Part shown: positions 40,170-48,495 of the stretch, in pieces
Position numbering within the stretch: position 1 is the stretch's first letter
How the letters are laid out: the number at the start of each line of letters is the position of its first letter
Source of the DNA: an uncultured Anaerolineae bacterium
Lineage (GTDB): Bacteria; Chloroflexota; Anaerolineae; Anaerolineales; Villigracilaceae
Assembly: GCA_903875215.1 (NCBI GenBank)
Contig: CAIQVH010000030.1
Span: forward strand, 124,001 to 188,000
Direction: 5' to 3'
DNA length: 64,000 nucleotides
The notes under the pieces: generated by a model
The model's input: the letters and a program-made list of their open reading frames with translations, nothing else
Told to the model about the DNA's origin: nothing
The model's database searches: none
Program-made: the position numbers and the translations under genes

Positions 40170-41381
40170 ATGCGCTACAGCCAACTCCCCATCCAGACCC
40201 ACCGAGAAAATCCCGCCAGCGCCCGCAGTCAGGGCGCGGCTTTGCTTGTCCGCGCCGGGTATATCTCCCATAGCGGAGAAACGCTTCCGCTGGGGCAACA
40301 GACCCACTCCCGGCTCGAATCCTTCGTTCAGAAATCCGCCCCCGAACCGAACTTCATCTCCCGCCTGGGATTACCCCTCCTTTTTGGAAAAAATGAAATT
40401 TATTACCCGGTTTCAACCGGCCAGACCGAAATCCTCGCCTGCCCTGACTGCGGCTTTGCCGCCCGCCTCGAACTTGCCACCGTTCAAAAGACCGTTTTCT
40501 CCACCGAAACGCCTGCCCCGCTCGAACGCATCCTGACCCCCGAATGCCCCACCATCGAAGCGCTGGCCGCCTACCTGAACATTCCACGCCAAAAAACCGC
40601 CAAAGCCCTGATGTTCGTCCGCAAATCCGACGAAAAATTCATCTTCGTCGTGGTGCGCGGTGACATGACTCTGAGCGAAGCCAAACTGACCGCCCTGGTG
40701 GGAGAAACCCGTCTCGCCACCGAAGCAGAAATCCGGGCGGTGGGGGCAGTTCCGGGGTACGCTTCGCCTCTCGGCGTGAATAATGCCCTCGTCGTGGTGG
40801 ATGATCTGATCGCGCAATCTCCGAACCTGGTGGCCGGAGCCAATGAAAGCGGCTACCACGTCAAAAACAGCACCCATGGCCGCGACTATTCCGCAGACCT
40901 GGTCGCCGATTTGACCCTGGCTGCGGCCGGTGATTTGTGCGCGGAATGTGGCGCGCCGCTGGAAGCCGTGCGGGGCTGGGTGCTGGAATCTGAAGGCGGG
41001 TTTCATTATGGGAATATTCTCTCTGCCCTGGCCGAAACTCACCACGATGAAAAAGGCTTATCTCTGCCTGCGCTGGCAGCGCCTTTCAGCGTGTACCTGA
41101 TGCACGTGCCGGGCAAAACCCTGGATACCCGTCCCGCCGCTGAAGAACTCTACCGCACCCTGACGGAAGCCGGGCTGGCGGTTTTGTTCGATGACCGTGA
41201 TGAGCGCGCGGGGGTCAAGTTCAATGATGCCGATCTAATCGGCTGCCCGGTACGCCTGACGGTGGGCGAACGGGCACTTCAAAATGGAATGGTAGAATTG
41301 AGGCCGCGCAAATCTCCAGAAAATCGGTTGATTGCGGTGGCTGAGGTGTGCGCTGCAGTCCAATCCATTGTGAAAGAGTAA
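40170..41381 (+). CDS. prolyl-tRNA-synthetase-like protein lacking the catalytic core
   Basis: The 403-residue protein is far shorter than ProRS (about 570). Residues 1-35 match the start of ProRS (SARSQGAALLVRAGYI), but some 150 residues with motifs 1 and 2 are missing. Then come the cysteine pair CPDC (91-94), a complete YbaK-type editing domain (about 120-240; KTAKALMF, RGDMTLSEAKL, GYHVKNSTHGRDY), a second pair CAEC (257-260), and an anticodon-binding domain (about 305-400). Where ProRS has motif 3, the sequence is GGFHYGNILSALAET without the ATP-binding Arg. It cannot charge tRNA by itself; a tRNA-Pro trans-editing role is inferred. It is coupled to bactofilin upstream. Confidence 0.8.
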   Translation: MRYSQLPIQTHRENPASARSQGAALLVRAGYISHSGETLPLGQQTHSRLESFVQKSAPEPNFISRLGLPLLFGKNEIYYPVSTGQTEILACPDCGFAARLELATVQKTVFSTETPAPLERILTPECPTIEALAAYLNIPRQKTAKALMFVRKSDEKFIFVVVRGDMTLSEAKLTALVGETRLATEAEIRAVGAVPGYASPLGVNNALVVVDDLIAQSPNLVAGANESGYHVKNSTHGRDYSADLVADLTLAAAGDLCAECGAPLEAVRGWVLESEGGFHYGNILSALAETHHDEKGLSLPALAAPFSVYLMHVPGKTLDTRPAAEELYRTLTEAGLAVLFDDRDERAGVKFNDADLIGCPVRLTVGERALQNGMVELRPRKSPENRLIAVAEVCAAVQSIVKE

Positions 41382-41388
41382 CCTGGCT

Positions 41389-42549
41389 ATGTTGAAAATC
41401 CCCATGTCTTCTCCCGATTTAACCGCAGCTGACCGGCAGGCGGTGATGGATGTCATTAATACTCCGGTCTTGAGCCTGGGCCCGCGGGTGGTGGAGTTTG
41501 AAAAGGCGTTTTGCGCTTATACCGGCGCCGCACATGCCGTTGCGGTCAATTCGGGCACGGCGGGGCTGCATCTGTGTGTGCGGGCGGCAGGTATTGGCCC
41601 GGGTGACCTGGTCATTACCACGCCTTTTTCTTTTGTGGCTTCAACGAATGCGCTGTTGTTTGAAAACGCCGTGCCGGTGTTTGTGGATGTGGATGAGCGC
41701 ACGGGCAATATCGATGTTGACCAGGTGGCAGATGCGGTCAGACAGATTGAGCGGTATCTGCCGCGCAAATTGGAACATGCCCGGGGAACGTTAAAAGCCT
41801 TGTTGCCGGTGGATGTCTTCGGCCAGCCGGCTGCGCTGGACAGGCTGACGGCCCTGGCGCGTGAACAGGGTCTGCGGGTGATCGAGGATTCGTGCGAGGC
41901 GCTTGGCGCAACCTATCAGGGCCGGCAGGCCGGGACGTTTGGCGATTATGGCGTCTTTGCTTTTTACCCCAACAAGCAGATGACGACCGGCGAAGGCGGG
42001 CTGATCATCACCAATGATGGCGCGGCGGCGGATTTTATGCGCGCTCTGCGTAACCAGGGGCGCGCGCCGGGGGATACCTGGCTTTCGCACACCTACCTGG
42101 GCTATAACTACCGGTTGGATGAGATGTCGGCGGCGCTGGGGTGTGCGCAGTTGCAGCGGCTGGAGGCGATGCTGGCGAAACGGGAGCAGGTGGCGGCGTG
42201 GTATTCGGCCCGGCTGGCGGAATTGCCAGGGATTGAGATTCCGTTTATCGCTCCGGAAACGTCTCGCATGTCGTGGTTTGTCTATGTAATCCGGGTGAAG
42301 GCCGGGTTGGACCGGGAGGCTCTGGCGGGCCGCCTGGAAGCGCGCGGTGTGCCGGTGCGCCCGTATTTTTTGCCGATCCATTTGCAGCCATATATGGTGG
42401 AGCGGTTTGGCTATCGCGCCGGGGATTTTCCGGTGACGGAAGACCTGGGAAGGCGCGGGCTGGCGCTGCCTTTCAGCGGGGTGATGAGCGAGGCGCAGGT
42501 GGAAACTGTCTGCGAGGCGCTCAGGCTTGAGTTGTCTGCGGCTGGATGA
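41389..42549 (+). CDS. DegT/DnrJ/EryC1/StrS family aminotransferase
   Basis: This 386-residue PLP enzyme has the sugar-aminotransferase fold. The cofactor parts are AVNSGTAGLHLCVRAAGIGP, VIEDSCEALGATY and the lysine in FAFYPNKQMTTGEGG. NYRLDEMSAALGCAQLQRL and RPYFLPIHLQPYMVERFGY are typical. Substrate is a nucleotide-linked keto sugar, not predictable. It is distinct from the WecE-type enzyme at 32380 and not in the same cluster. Confidence 0.87.
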   Translation: MLKIPMSSPDLTAADRQAVMDVINTPVLSLGPRVVEFEKAFCAYTGAAHAVAVNSGTAGLHLCVRAAGIGPGDLVITTPFSFVASTNALLFENAVPVFVDVDERTGNIDVDQVADAVRQIERYLPRKLEHARGTLKALLPVDVFGQPAALDRLTALAREQGLRVIEDSCEALGATYQGRQAGTFGDYGVFAFYPNKQMTTGEGGLIITNDGAAADFMRALRNQGRAPGDTWLSHTYLGYNYRLDEMSAALGCAQLQRLEAMLAKREQVAAWYSARLAELPGIEIPFIAPETSRMSWFVYVIRVKAGLDREALAGRLEARGVPVRPYFLPIHLQPYMVERFGYRAGDFPVTEDLGRRGLALPFSGVMSEAQVETVCEALRLELSAAG

Positions 42550-42631
42550 AGACTTTTCCCACCTGCTCCTGGATTGATCCTTGCGTTCAACGCAGGAATT
42601 CTTCCATTGCGGTGGGGAAGGGGTGATTGTG

Positions 42632-42760
42632 ATGGGCGGTATCCTGCTGCACATTTATATAGATCTGGACGAAGACCTGTATCCGGGCCGTATTTCGCTG
42701 TTCATTGTGCGCAAAATTCGCGCCTGGCAGGCGCAGAACCTGGAAGGATTGCCAGTATGA
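42632..42760 (+). CDS. 42-residue ORF coupled to the PH-domain gene
   Basis: A short frame starts MGGILLHIYIDLDEDLYPGR and ends with a TGA that overlaps the next ATG (ATGA, 42757-42760). A purine-rich GGGGAAGGGG stands upstream, and a GTG directly precedes the ATG as an alternative start. The overlap suggests real translation. No family is recognised; it may be a leader peptide that couples translation of the next gene. Confidence 0.4.
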   Translation: MGGILLHIYIDLDEDLYPGRISLFIVRKIRAWQAQNLEGLPV

Positions 42761-43659
42761 ATGCCTTTCCTCCTGCCCGTCAGCGCGGGCTGACGGTGCA
42801 CCTCGTTGTGATGATTGTGTTGAGCCTGGCGGCTGCAGCCGCTTTCTGGCTGGCATTCAATACGCCGGTGGGGTTGTTGTTTGCGCTATACCTGGTGCTA
42901 TTTCTGGCGATGGTCATTCCGGTTCCAATCCTGGCGTATCGCTTTTATGCGCTTACTCGTGCCAACTACCAGTTGGATCGCAACATTCTGCGCTTGACCT
43001 GGGGCTTGCGCGTGGAAGACATCCCGGTAGCTGACGTGGAATGGATACGCCCGGTGAAAGGCTTGCTGGCCCCGCTTTCTCTACCGCTGTTCCGCTTGCC
43101 GGGCGGTATCCTGGGAGTCACCCGCCAGTGGGATATTGGCGAGGTGGAATTTCTGGCCTCCGCGACTGATACGCTGCTGCTCGTCGCCACGCCGCGCTGC
43201 GTGTACGCCATTTCGCCCGAAGATCCGAACCGCTTTGCCGCCGCCTTTCAAAAAGTCATTGAGATGGGCAGCCTGCAGCGCGGTGAAAGTCACTCGCAAT
43301 ACCCTTCTTTTGTCATCGCCATCGCCTGGGAAAATCTGTGGGTGCGCTACCTGTGGCTGACCGGGCTGTTCTTGAATATCGGCGCGCTGGTCTGGGTGAG
43401 TGTTCTCATCCCAACCGCGCAGCAAGTGCCGCTCGGGTTTGGGCCAGACGGTGCACCGCTCGAAGTCGTCCCCGCCGCCCGCTTGATCCTGCTGCCCTTC
43501 CTGAGCGCAGTCTTGTTCAGCGCCGGCTGGCTGCTGGGGTTGTTCTTCTACCGCCGCCCCGACCAGCGTGTCCAGTCCATCAGCCTGTGGAGCTCCAGCA
43601 CCCTCATGTCGCTGGGCTTTCTGATCGCCATCTTTTTCATTCTGACCACCCCACACTAA
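42757..43659 (+). CDS. membrane protein with bacterial PH domain
   Basis: The 300-residue protein has two N-terminal helices (VHLVVMIVLSLAAAAAFWLA, LLFALYLVLFLAMVIPVPIL). A PH-like domain follows (about 65-165; YQLDRNILRLTWGLRVEDIP, ADVEWIRPV, then SPEDPNRFAAAFQKV at its end). Three more helices occur in the C-terminal half. The PH domain matches the bacterial PF10882-type. The role is unknown. Its stop overlaps the next start (TAATG). Confidence 0.7.
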   Translation: MNAFPPARQRGLTVHLVVMIVLSLAAAAAFWLAFNTPVGLLFALYLVLFLAMVIPVPILAYRFYALTRANYQLDRNILRLTWGLRVEDIPVADVEWIRPVKGLLAPLSLPLFRLPGGILGVTRQWDIGEVEFLASATDTLLLVATPRCVYAISPEDPNRFAAAFQKVIEMGSLQRGESHSQYPSFVIAIAWENLWVRYLWLTGLFLNIGALVWVSVLIPTAQQVPLGFGPDGAPLEVVPAARLILLPFLSAVLFSAGWLLGLFFYRRPDQRVQSISLWSSSTLMSLGFLIAIFFILTTPH

Positions 43660-44459
43660 TGACTATGCAGCTACTCCTTGGTTTTTTCTTCGCCCTCCTC
43701 GTCGCCCTGGCCGCCTACCGCGCCCACAGTCTCGACCGTTCTGGGACAATCGCTGCCATCCTGGTGGGTACCGTCATCTTTGGCATTGGCGGCTGGCAAT
43801 GGGCCATTCTCTTGCTCACTTTCTTCATCACCTCCAGCGGCCTGACACGCGCTTTCAAAAAACGCAAAACCGGACTGAACGAGAAATTCTCCAAGGGTGG
43901 TCAGCGCGATGCCGGCCAGGTATTCGGCAACGGTGGGCTGGCCACACTCTTTGCCGGGCTGTCCTACTTTTTCCCCGGCCAGCCCTGGGTCTGGGTTGCT
44001 TTTGCCGCCTCGCTGGCCGCCGTCAACGCCGATACCTGGGCGACCGAGCTGGGGGTTTTGAACCCGCATCCGCCGCGCATGATCTCGAATTTGGCAAAAG
44101 TGGTGGAAAAAGGCACCTCGGGCGGAATCTCGCTGGCAGGCACACTCGCCTCTCTGGCTGGAGCCGGCTTAATTGGTCTTCTCGCGATCACCTTCCCGCC
44201 GCTGCCGGTATCCCCTTTAACCGGCCTGTTCATCACCCTGGCAGGCCTTGCCGGCTCGTTGTTCGACTCATTCCTCGGTGCGACCGTCCAGGCGATTTAT
44301 CACTGCCCGACCTGCAACAAGGAAACCGAACGCTTCCCGCTCCACACCTGCGGCGCAGCGACGACGCTTAAGCGCGGCTGGCCCTGGCTCGATAACGACT
44401 GGGTCAATTTTGGTTGTGGCGCATTTGGGGTGCTGGTGGTACTGCTCCTGCTCATCTGA
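43659..44459 (+). CDS. DUF92 family membrane protein (TIGR00297)
   Basis: The 266-residue protein has about seven helices and the DUF92 core: LDRSGTIAAILVGTVIFGIG, NADTWATELGVLNPHPPRMI and VEKGTSGGISLAGTLASLAG. Plant relatives (VTE6) phosphorylate phytyl phosphate, so a polyprenyl- or phytyl-phosphate kinase role is possible but not shown for bacteria. A CPTCNKETE cysteine motif with a further Cys (HTCG) sits in the last loop and could bind a metal. A strong bidirectional terminator follows. Confidence 0.82.
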   Translation: MTMQLLLGFFFALLVALAAYRAHSLDRSGTIAAILVGTVIFGIGGWQWAILLLTFFITSSGLTRAFKKRKTGLNEKFSKGGQRDAGQVFGNGGLATLFAGLSYFFPGQPWVWVAFAASLAAVNADTWATELGVLNPHPPRMISNLAKVVEKGTSGGISLAGTLASLAGAGLIGLLAITFPPLPVSPLTGLFITLAGLAGSLFDSFLGATVQAIYHCPTCNKETERFPLHTCGAATTLKRGWPWLDNDWVNFGCGAFGVLVVLLLLI

Positions 44460-44472
44460 GCGCAGAAAAGCA

Positions 44473-44510
44473 AACGGCTCCGGAAAAATTTCTCCGGAGC
44501 CGTTATTTTT
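44473..44510. terminator. bidirectional terminator between convergent DUF92 and slyD genes
   Basis: A 12-bp perfect stem (AACGGCTCCGGA / TCCGGAGCCGTT) with an 8-nt loop; ATTTTT follows on the plus strand and TTGCTTTTC on the minus strand. Confidence 0.88.
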
Positions 44511-44524
44511 CCCAGCGCGAGGGT

Positions 44525-45016
44525 CTACTCGTGGTGGTGGTGCTCGTTGTGGCTGTGTCCGTGCTCCAGCTCTTCCTCGGTGGCGTCGCGCACGCCGACG
44601 ATTTTGATATCGAAGACCAGCTCCTTGCCTGCCAGCGGGTGATTGAAATCGAGGCGGATGCTCTCACCGTTGATCTGGTCAATGCGGGCCATCATTGCCT
44701 GGCCGTTCTCATCATGCACCTGCAATTCGATGCCCACTTCGAGCGGGATCTCGGGCGGGAACTGATCTGCGGGGACATCAATGAAAGCGTCCGGGTCGAG
44801 CTCGCCGTAGCCTTCTTCTGCCGCGACAACGACATTTTTCGTCTCGCCCAGGCTCATTCCGTACAGTTCATCTTCCAGGCCGGGGATGATATTGCCTGCG
44901 CCCTGCAGAAATTCCAACGGTTCATGCCCATCCGACGAGTCGATGATTTCGCCATCCACATGCAGGGTGTATTCCATTGAAACCACCTGGCCGTCCTGGA
45001 CTGTTAAATTGCTCAT
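44525..45016 (-). CDS. slyD: FKBP-type peptidyl-prolyl isomerase SlyD
   Basis: The 163-residue protein has the FKBP domain with VSMEYTLHVDGEIIDSSDG, GAGNIIPGLEDELYGMSLGE and an IF chaperone insert (about 75-120). The tail ends HGHSHNEHHHHE, the histidine-rich metal-binding tail typical of SlyD, used for nickel handling. It acts in the cytoplasm as a folding helper and metallochaperone. A weak ribosome site (AGAGAA) and a TACAAT box at about 45062-45067 precede the start. Confidence 0.92.
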   Translation of the reverse strand: MSNLTVQDGQVVSMEYTLHVDGEIIDSSDGHEPLEFLQGAGNIIPGLEDELYGMSLGETKNVVVAAEEGYGELDPDAFIDVPADQFPPEIPLEVGIELQVHDENGQAMMARIDQINGESIRLDFNHPLAGKELVFDIKIVGVRDATEEELEHGHSHNEHHHHE

Positions 45017-45095
45017 AATGTTCTCTTTTCTTGGGTGTGAAAGGTGAGTGTTAGCGGCCTGATTGTACTTGCTTTTTCCAGTTGTGGCAGGGAAT

Positions 45096-46337
45096 TCAGG
45101 CGGCGGCGGGTTTTCTTTCCGGGCGCAGGAACAGGAGAAAACCCAGCAGGCGCAGCCCGGCGCTGGCGAACAAAGCGCCTCCCAGGCTGATGTGGTCGGC
45201 CAGAAAGGTGCCTAGCAGCGGTGAAAAGACCGAGGAAAGGTATTGCAGGCTTTGGGCTAGTGAAACGAACGTGGCGCTGTATTCGGCAGGGACGGTTTTC
45301 ATCAGTTCATCGAAAAACACCAGGTCGAGGCCGGCCTGGAAAAAACCGGCGGTTCCGGCGTAGAGCATGATCAACCGGGCTTGCGGTGTCAGCGCGGAGG
45401 CGAGCGGGTAAAGCATCAGCCCGAAGGCGGTCATCAGCAAGACCAGGCGGCTGCTTTTTTTGCGTGAAACCCAGCTCCAGAAGGAGTAACCGACCATCAT
45501 GACGGCGCTCATTGTCATATTGATGGTGCCGATTTCGGCATCGCTGGCGCCGACGACGCGCACGAAGTAGAGCGGGAAGATGGGCGCACTCAGGGCGATG
45601 GCTGACAGGTAGACGAAGCGTTTTGAGACGAAGGCGGCGAAGGCCGGGTGGCTGCGCAGCAGTTGCAGGTAATTGCGGGCGGTTTCGCGCAGTGAGTGGC
45701 CTGTGGCCAGTGGGGGCGGGGTCTGGTCGGGCAGGTTGATGCGGCTGGAGAAATAGAAGCTGATCAGGCCGCCGATTGAAAGTCCAATGAACATCAACTG
45801 GTAGTTGAGCGGGTAGCGGATGCGATCGAGCAGTTGGGTCACGCCAAAGGTGACGATGGCATTCGTCAGCCCGAAAATGGTCCAGCGGCGGCTGAGCAGG
45901 GCGTAGCGGCCATCGGGTCCGGCGATGGCGTTCATCACCACGCTGAAACAGACTGCCAGGGTGGTCTGCGGGATGGTGGCAAGGGCCCAGATGCCAAGCA
46001 CAGAGTTGACCAGGTAGCGGGCCGGGATGAAGATGGCTGCCAGCCCGGTTAGGGCAAAGCTGGAAAGCACCAGCAGGCGTGATCCGCTGAACCATGGGAC
46101 GATGTTGCGGCGCGTTTGCAGAAAGCGGCCGATCACGATGGCCAGGATCAGGCCGGTGACGCCTGGCATGGCGGTCAATAATCCGATTTGAAAATTGCTG
46201 GCGCCCAGGCGCGCCAGGAAAACCGGTAAAAAGGGTGCAGCAGCCGAAGAGAGCGCTACGCCAATTGCATCGATCTGGACGTTACGAAAATTCTGTTTCT
46301 GGATTACGTTGGTGTCTTGCGGGAGGGGCGTGAACAT
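45096..46337 (-). CDS. MFS transporter
   Basis: The 413-residue protein has about twelve helices. The start (FRNVQIDAIGVALSSAAAPF) and FLARLGASNFQIGLLTAMPG match a group of MFS proteins common in Chloroflexota, also seen at 17586 and 59684. Substrate unknown. A TATAAT box lies 21 nt upstream of the ATG on the minus strand, giving a very short leader with no clear ribosome site, so the exact start is uncertain. Confidence 0.85.
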   Translation of the reverse strand: MFTPLPQDTNVIQKQNFRNVQIDAIGVALSSAAAPFLPVFLARLGASNFQIGLLTAMPGVTGLILAIVIGRFLQTRRNIVPWFSGSRLLVLSSFALTGLAAIFIPARYLVNSVLGIWALATIPQTTLAVCFSVVMNAIAGPDGRYALLSRRWTIFGLTNAIVTFGVTQLLDRIRYPLNYQLMFIGLSIGGLISFYFSSRINLPDQTPPPLATGHSLRETARNYLQLLRSHPAFAAFVSKRFVYLSAIALSAPIFPLYFVRVVGASDAEIGTINMTMSAVMMVGYSFWSWVSRKKSSRLVLLMTAFGLMLYPLASALTPQARLIMLYAGTAGFFQAGLDLVFFDELMKTVPAEYSATFVSLAQSLQYLSSVFSPLLGTFLADHISLGGALFASAGLRLLGFLLFLRPERKPAAA

Positions 46338-46381
46338 GCTCTCGGAACCAATAGCCCCATTATACCTGCCTGAGGCGGGGG

Positions 46382-46414
46382 AAAAAAAACTGGCAGGATT
46401 GCGCCTGCCAGTTT
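46382..46414 (-). terminator. intrinsic terminator after rplY
   Basis: On the minus strand an 11-bp stem AAACTGGCAGG/CCTGCCAGTTT with a 6-nt loop runs into eight T residues. It lies 20 bp after the L25 stop. Confidence 0.9.
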
Positions 46415-46434
46415 CATTGTGCTGGGGGGGAAGT

Positions 46435-47070
46435 TTACTTTTCTTCTTCTTTCTTTCCGCGTTCCACGCTCAGTGCAGGCTCGATGCCTTCGACTGTTTC
46501 GGTGGCTTCGGCTTCTTCCTTGGTCGCGGTGGCGACGACGACGACTTCGTTGCCATCCGTCAGCACGGTGACCGAGGCGGGCAAAACCAGGTCGCGGACA
46601 TGAACAGCATCACCCAGGTTGGTGAGCTTGCTCAGATCGATCTCGATGCGCTCCGGCAGGTCATTTGGCAAGGCTTCGACTTCGATCTCTTCCATGTTGG
46701 TCACGATCGCTGCCTGGTATTCTTTCACCGCCGGCGCAACGCCAAAGAAGTGGATGCTGACTGCCGTGCGCAGTTTCTCGGTCAGCGAAACGGCCTGGAA
46801 GTCAATGTGAGTGTAAATGTTCTTGATGTAGTTCTTCTGCTTCTCGCGCACCAGGGCCGGGATCTGCTTGCCTTCCAGGTCAATGGTGACAATGCTCGAC
46901 GAAGTCAGCCGCGGCAGGATCAGGCCGGTGCTGTGCGCTTCCAGTGTAATCGGGGTCGGCTCAATTTTGTGACCATAAACTACGCCGGGGAGCAAGCCCT
47001 GGCGGCGCAGCTGGCTGACCTGCTTGCCGGTTACCGTGCGTTTCGTCGCTTTCAAAACAACTTTTTCCAT
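46435..47070 (-). CDS. rplY: 50S ribosomal protein L25/general stress protein Ctc
   Basis: The 211-residue protein binds 5S rRNA. The N-terminal L25 domain begins LKATKRTVTGKQVSQLRRQG and contains LLPGVVYGH and IYTHIDFQAVSLTEK. The C-terminal CTC domain (GDAVHVRDLVLPASVTVLTD) is followed by a charged tail ending RGKKEEEK. This two-domain length is the common long form. AAGGAG stands 7 nt before the ATG. Confidence 0.92.
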   Translation of the reverse strand: MEKVVLKATKRTVTGKQVSQLRRQGLLPGVVYGHKIEPTPITLEAHSTGLILPRLTSSSIVTIDLEGKQIPALVREKQKNYIKNIYTHIDFQAVSLTEKLRTAVSIHFFGVAPAVKEYQAAIVTNMEEIEVEALPNDLPERIEIDLSKLTNLGDAVHVRDLVLPASVTVLTDGNEVVVVATATKEEAEATETVEGIEPALSVERGKKEEEK

Positions 47071-47172
47071 CTGACACTTCTCCTTGGGCGCCTCTCACCC
47101 TGTTCCGTTCGGTTCACAGGGTTACCTTCGCCCGGTTAGATTTTATGGCGGCCGAATTGCCGCGCATATTGA

Positions 47173-47697
47173 CTATTTTTTCCTGCCGAACAATAACCTG
47201 CCGGCCAGCAGGATCAACCCCGCAGCCACGCCGCCCAGCACCCCGGCCAGCAGCGCTGTGCGCGCTTCGAGCAGAGTCTCCACCTTGCCGTTCACCTGCC
47301 GGCCAATCACCAACCCGGCGCGGATATGCGTGGCGTTGATTTCGGCCCCAACCATGGTCAGAGCGTTTGCCTCAGCAGCGTTGACCGTTTCGGCCACCAG
47401 CAGGCCGCTTGTCCCGCTCACCGTAACGGTTTCGCCGCGCAGGCCGCCGATCAGCGCCTGATTCAAATTGGCCTGCTGGCTGTTCACCGCGCCCACGATG
47501 ATCTTATGACCGCTCAAGGTGCCGGTTGCTGCGCTGCCAATCAACGCTTCAGTGGCGTCCAGCTCTTCCGCCTGCACCGATTGAATGCTGGCTTCGCTGG
47601 CGCGCACCAATTCTGCCTGAACTGTCCCCACTCTAACCTGCGACAGGTTAACGACTTGGGGCGTATCATTTTCGGCTTCGACATCCATTTTGGCCAT
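47173..47697 (-). CDS. beta-repeat protein with C-terminal membrane anchor, unknown function
   Basis: The 174-residue protein has no family I know. Residues 15-135 show a regular spacing of V/A/L residues every 5-7 positions (VRVGTVQAELVRASEASIQS, ANLNQALIGGLRGETVTVSG), suggesting a beta-helix like that of pentapeptide or bactofilin folds. A C-terminal helix (ALLAGVLGGVAAGLILLAGR) and a basic end (GRKK) would anchor it in the membrane with the repeat domain on one face. GAGGAAAG is the ribosome site. Its leader contains a terminator-like hairpin. Confidence 0.6.
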   Translation of the reverse strand: MAKMDVEAENDTPQVVNLSQVRVGTVQAELVRASEASIQSVQAEELDATEALIGSAATGTLSGHKIIVGAVNSQQANLNQALIGGLRGETVTVSGTSGLLVAETVNAAEANALTMVGAEINATHIRAGLVIGRQVNGKVETLLEARTALLAGVLGGVAAGLILLAGRLLFGRKK

Positions 47698-47711
47698 GCT
47701 TTCCTCGCGGG

Positions 47712-47737
47712 AAAAAACGCGCCTCCACGCGGAGGCG
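47712..47737 (-). terminator. terminator-like hairpin in the leader of the beta-repeat gene
   Basis: On the minus strand CGCCTCC-gcgt-GGAGGCG is followed by CG and six T residues, then the ribosome site and ATG. The gene upstream is divergent, so this hairpin can only act in the leader of its own transcript, as an attenuator. Confidence 0.45.
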
Positions 47738-47801
47738 GCAGAACGGCGACATTGAATTTTAGTCCGTCATCAGGCTTTCGTCAAGTTTCTGATTCTGCGG
47801 T

Positions 47802-47807
47802 TAAAAT
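47802..47807 (+). promoter_or_regulatory. -10 box 8 nt before the start at 47816
   Basis: TAAAAT is followed by GAGCAGAT and then ATG. There is no room for a normal ribosome site, so the mRNA would be leaderless or nearly so. Confidence 0.35.
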
Positions 47808-47815
47808 GAGCAGAT

Positions 47816-48478
47816 ATGCAACGACGACCTTCTCTCACCTTGCGTGATTGGCTGCTCCTGCCGCTCGGACTGCTCCTCAACATGACTCCGCTCTGGGCGC
47901 TGACGCTGTTACTGATCACGATCTCCATCTGCGGGACTCTCTATTATTCGCTCAATACGGATTTCTTTGGGTTGGCAGCCCCGCCTTTTGCTGAACTGAC
48001 GTTTTCCAAAGATTTTTCTCACGTAACCGCCCCAAACCATCGCAGCTGGAACATCCTGTTCGAGAAGGCGGCCGATAGCACCTTCTCCGGCGTGGTACGG
48101 CATGTCACCACCTGGCGCGACGATGCCGATGTGCCCTTTGCCACGCATGATATCCTCGTCACGACCGGCGACTACTCCTCGGCCCAAAGAGTCTCGACGC
48201 GCGTCTTCAATCATGCAGTCTATTATCGCTGGTTCTTCGAGCCGGCCCCGGCTGGTAGTATTCATCTGCTGCACATTGTGCCCCTGAACGAGGACATCTA
48301 TCGCCAGCTGTTGCAGATCCGTGAATGGAACCTGGTCAACATCCGTGGCCGGGAGATTTTCCGCATTGATATCTTCGATGAAAACGGGAAATTGACCAGC
48401 TACTTTCAAGACCAGGGCTGCAATTCCATTCTCGTCAGCGCGGTCGAGATCAAAGCCGCCGGGACGCCCGTCCCATAA
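47816..48478 (+). CDS. membrane-anchored protein of unknown function
   Basis: The 220-residue protein has two hydrophobic stretches at the N-terminus (WLLLPLGLLLNMTPLWALTL, LLITISICGTLYYSL) and a soluble domain of about 165 residues that is predicted outside the cytoplasm. This domain has alternating strands (FSGVVRHVTTWRDDADVPFA, YYRWFFEPAPAGSIHLLHIV) and no cysteine pairs. I do not recognise a family. The next gene starts 17 nt after its stop but with its own -10 box. Confidence 0.6.
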   Translation: MQRRPSLTLRDWLLLPLGLLLNMTPLWALTLLLITISICGTLYYSLNTDFFGLAAPPFAELTFSKDFSHVTAPNHRSWNILFEKAADSTFSGVVRHVTTWRDDADVPFATHDILVTTGDYSSAQRVSTRVFNHAVYYRWFFEPAPAGSIHLLHIVPLNEDIYRQLLQIREWNLVNIRGREIFRIDIFDENGKLTSYFQDQGCNSILVSAVEIKAAGTPVP

Positions 48479-48483
48479 ACCTT

Positions 48484-48489
48484 TATAAT
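48484..48489 (+). promoter_or_regulatory. -10 box 6 nt before the spermidine-synthase-like gene
   Basis: A perfect TATAAT is followed by AGCGCC and then the ATG at 48496. The spacing equals that at thrC and at the MFS gene at 18836, so translation probably starts at the 5' end of the mRNA. Confidence 0.5.
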
Positions 48490-48495
48490 AGCGCC

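Noticed and set aside
40170-41381. Annotation as complete prolyl-tRNA synthetase
   Set aside because: Motifs 1 and 2 are missing and motif 3 lacks its Arg, so the protein cannot activate proline.
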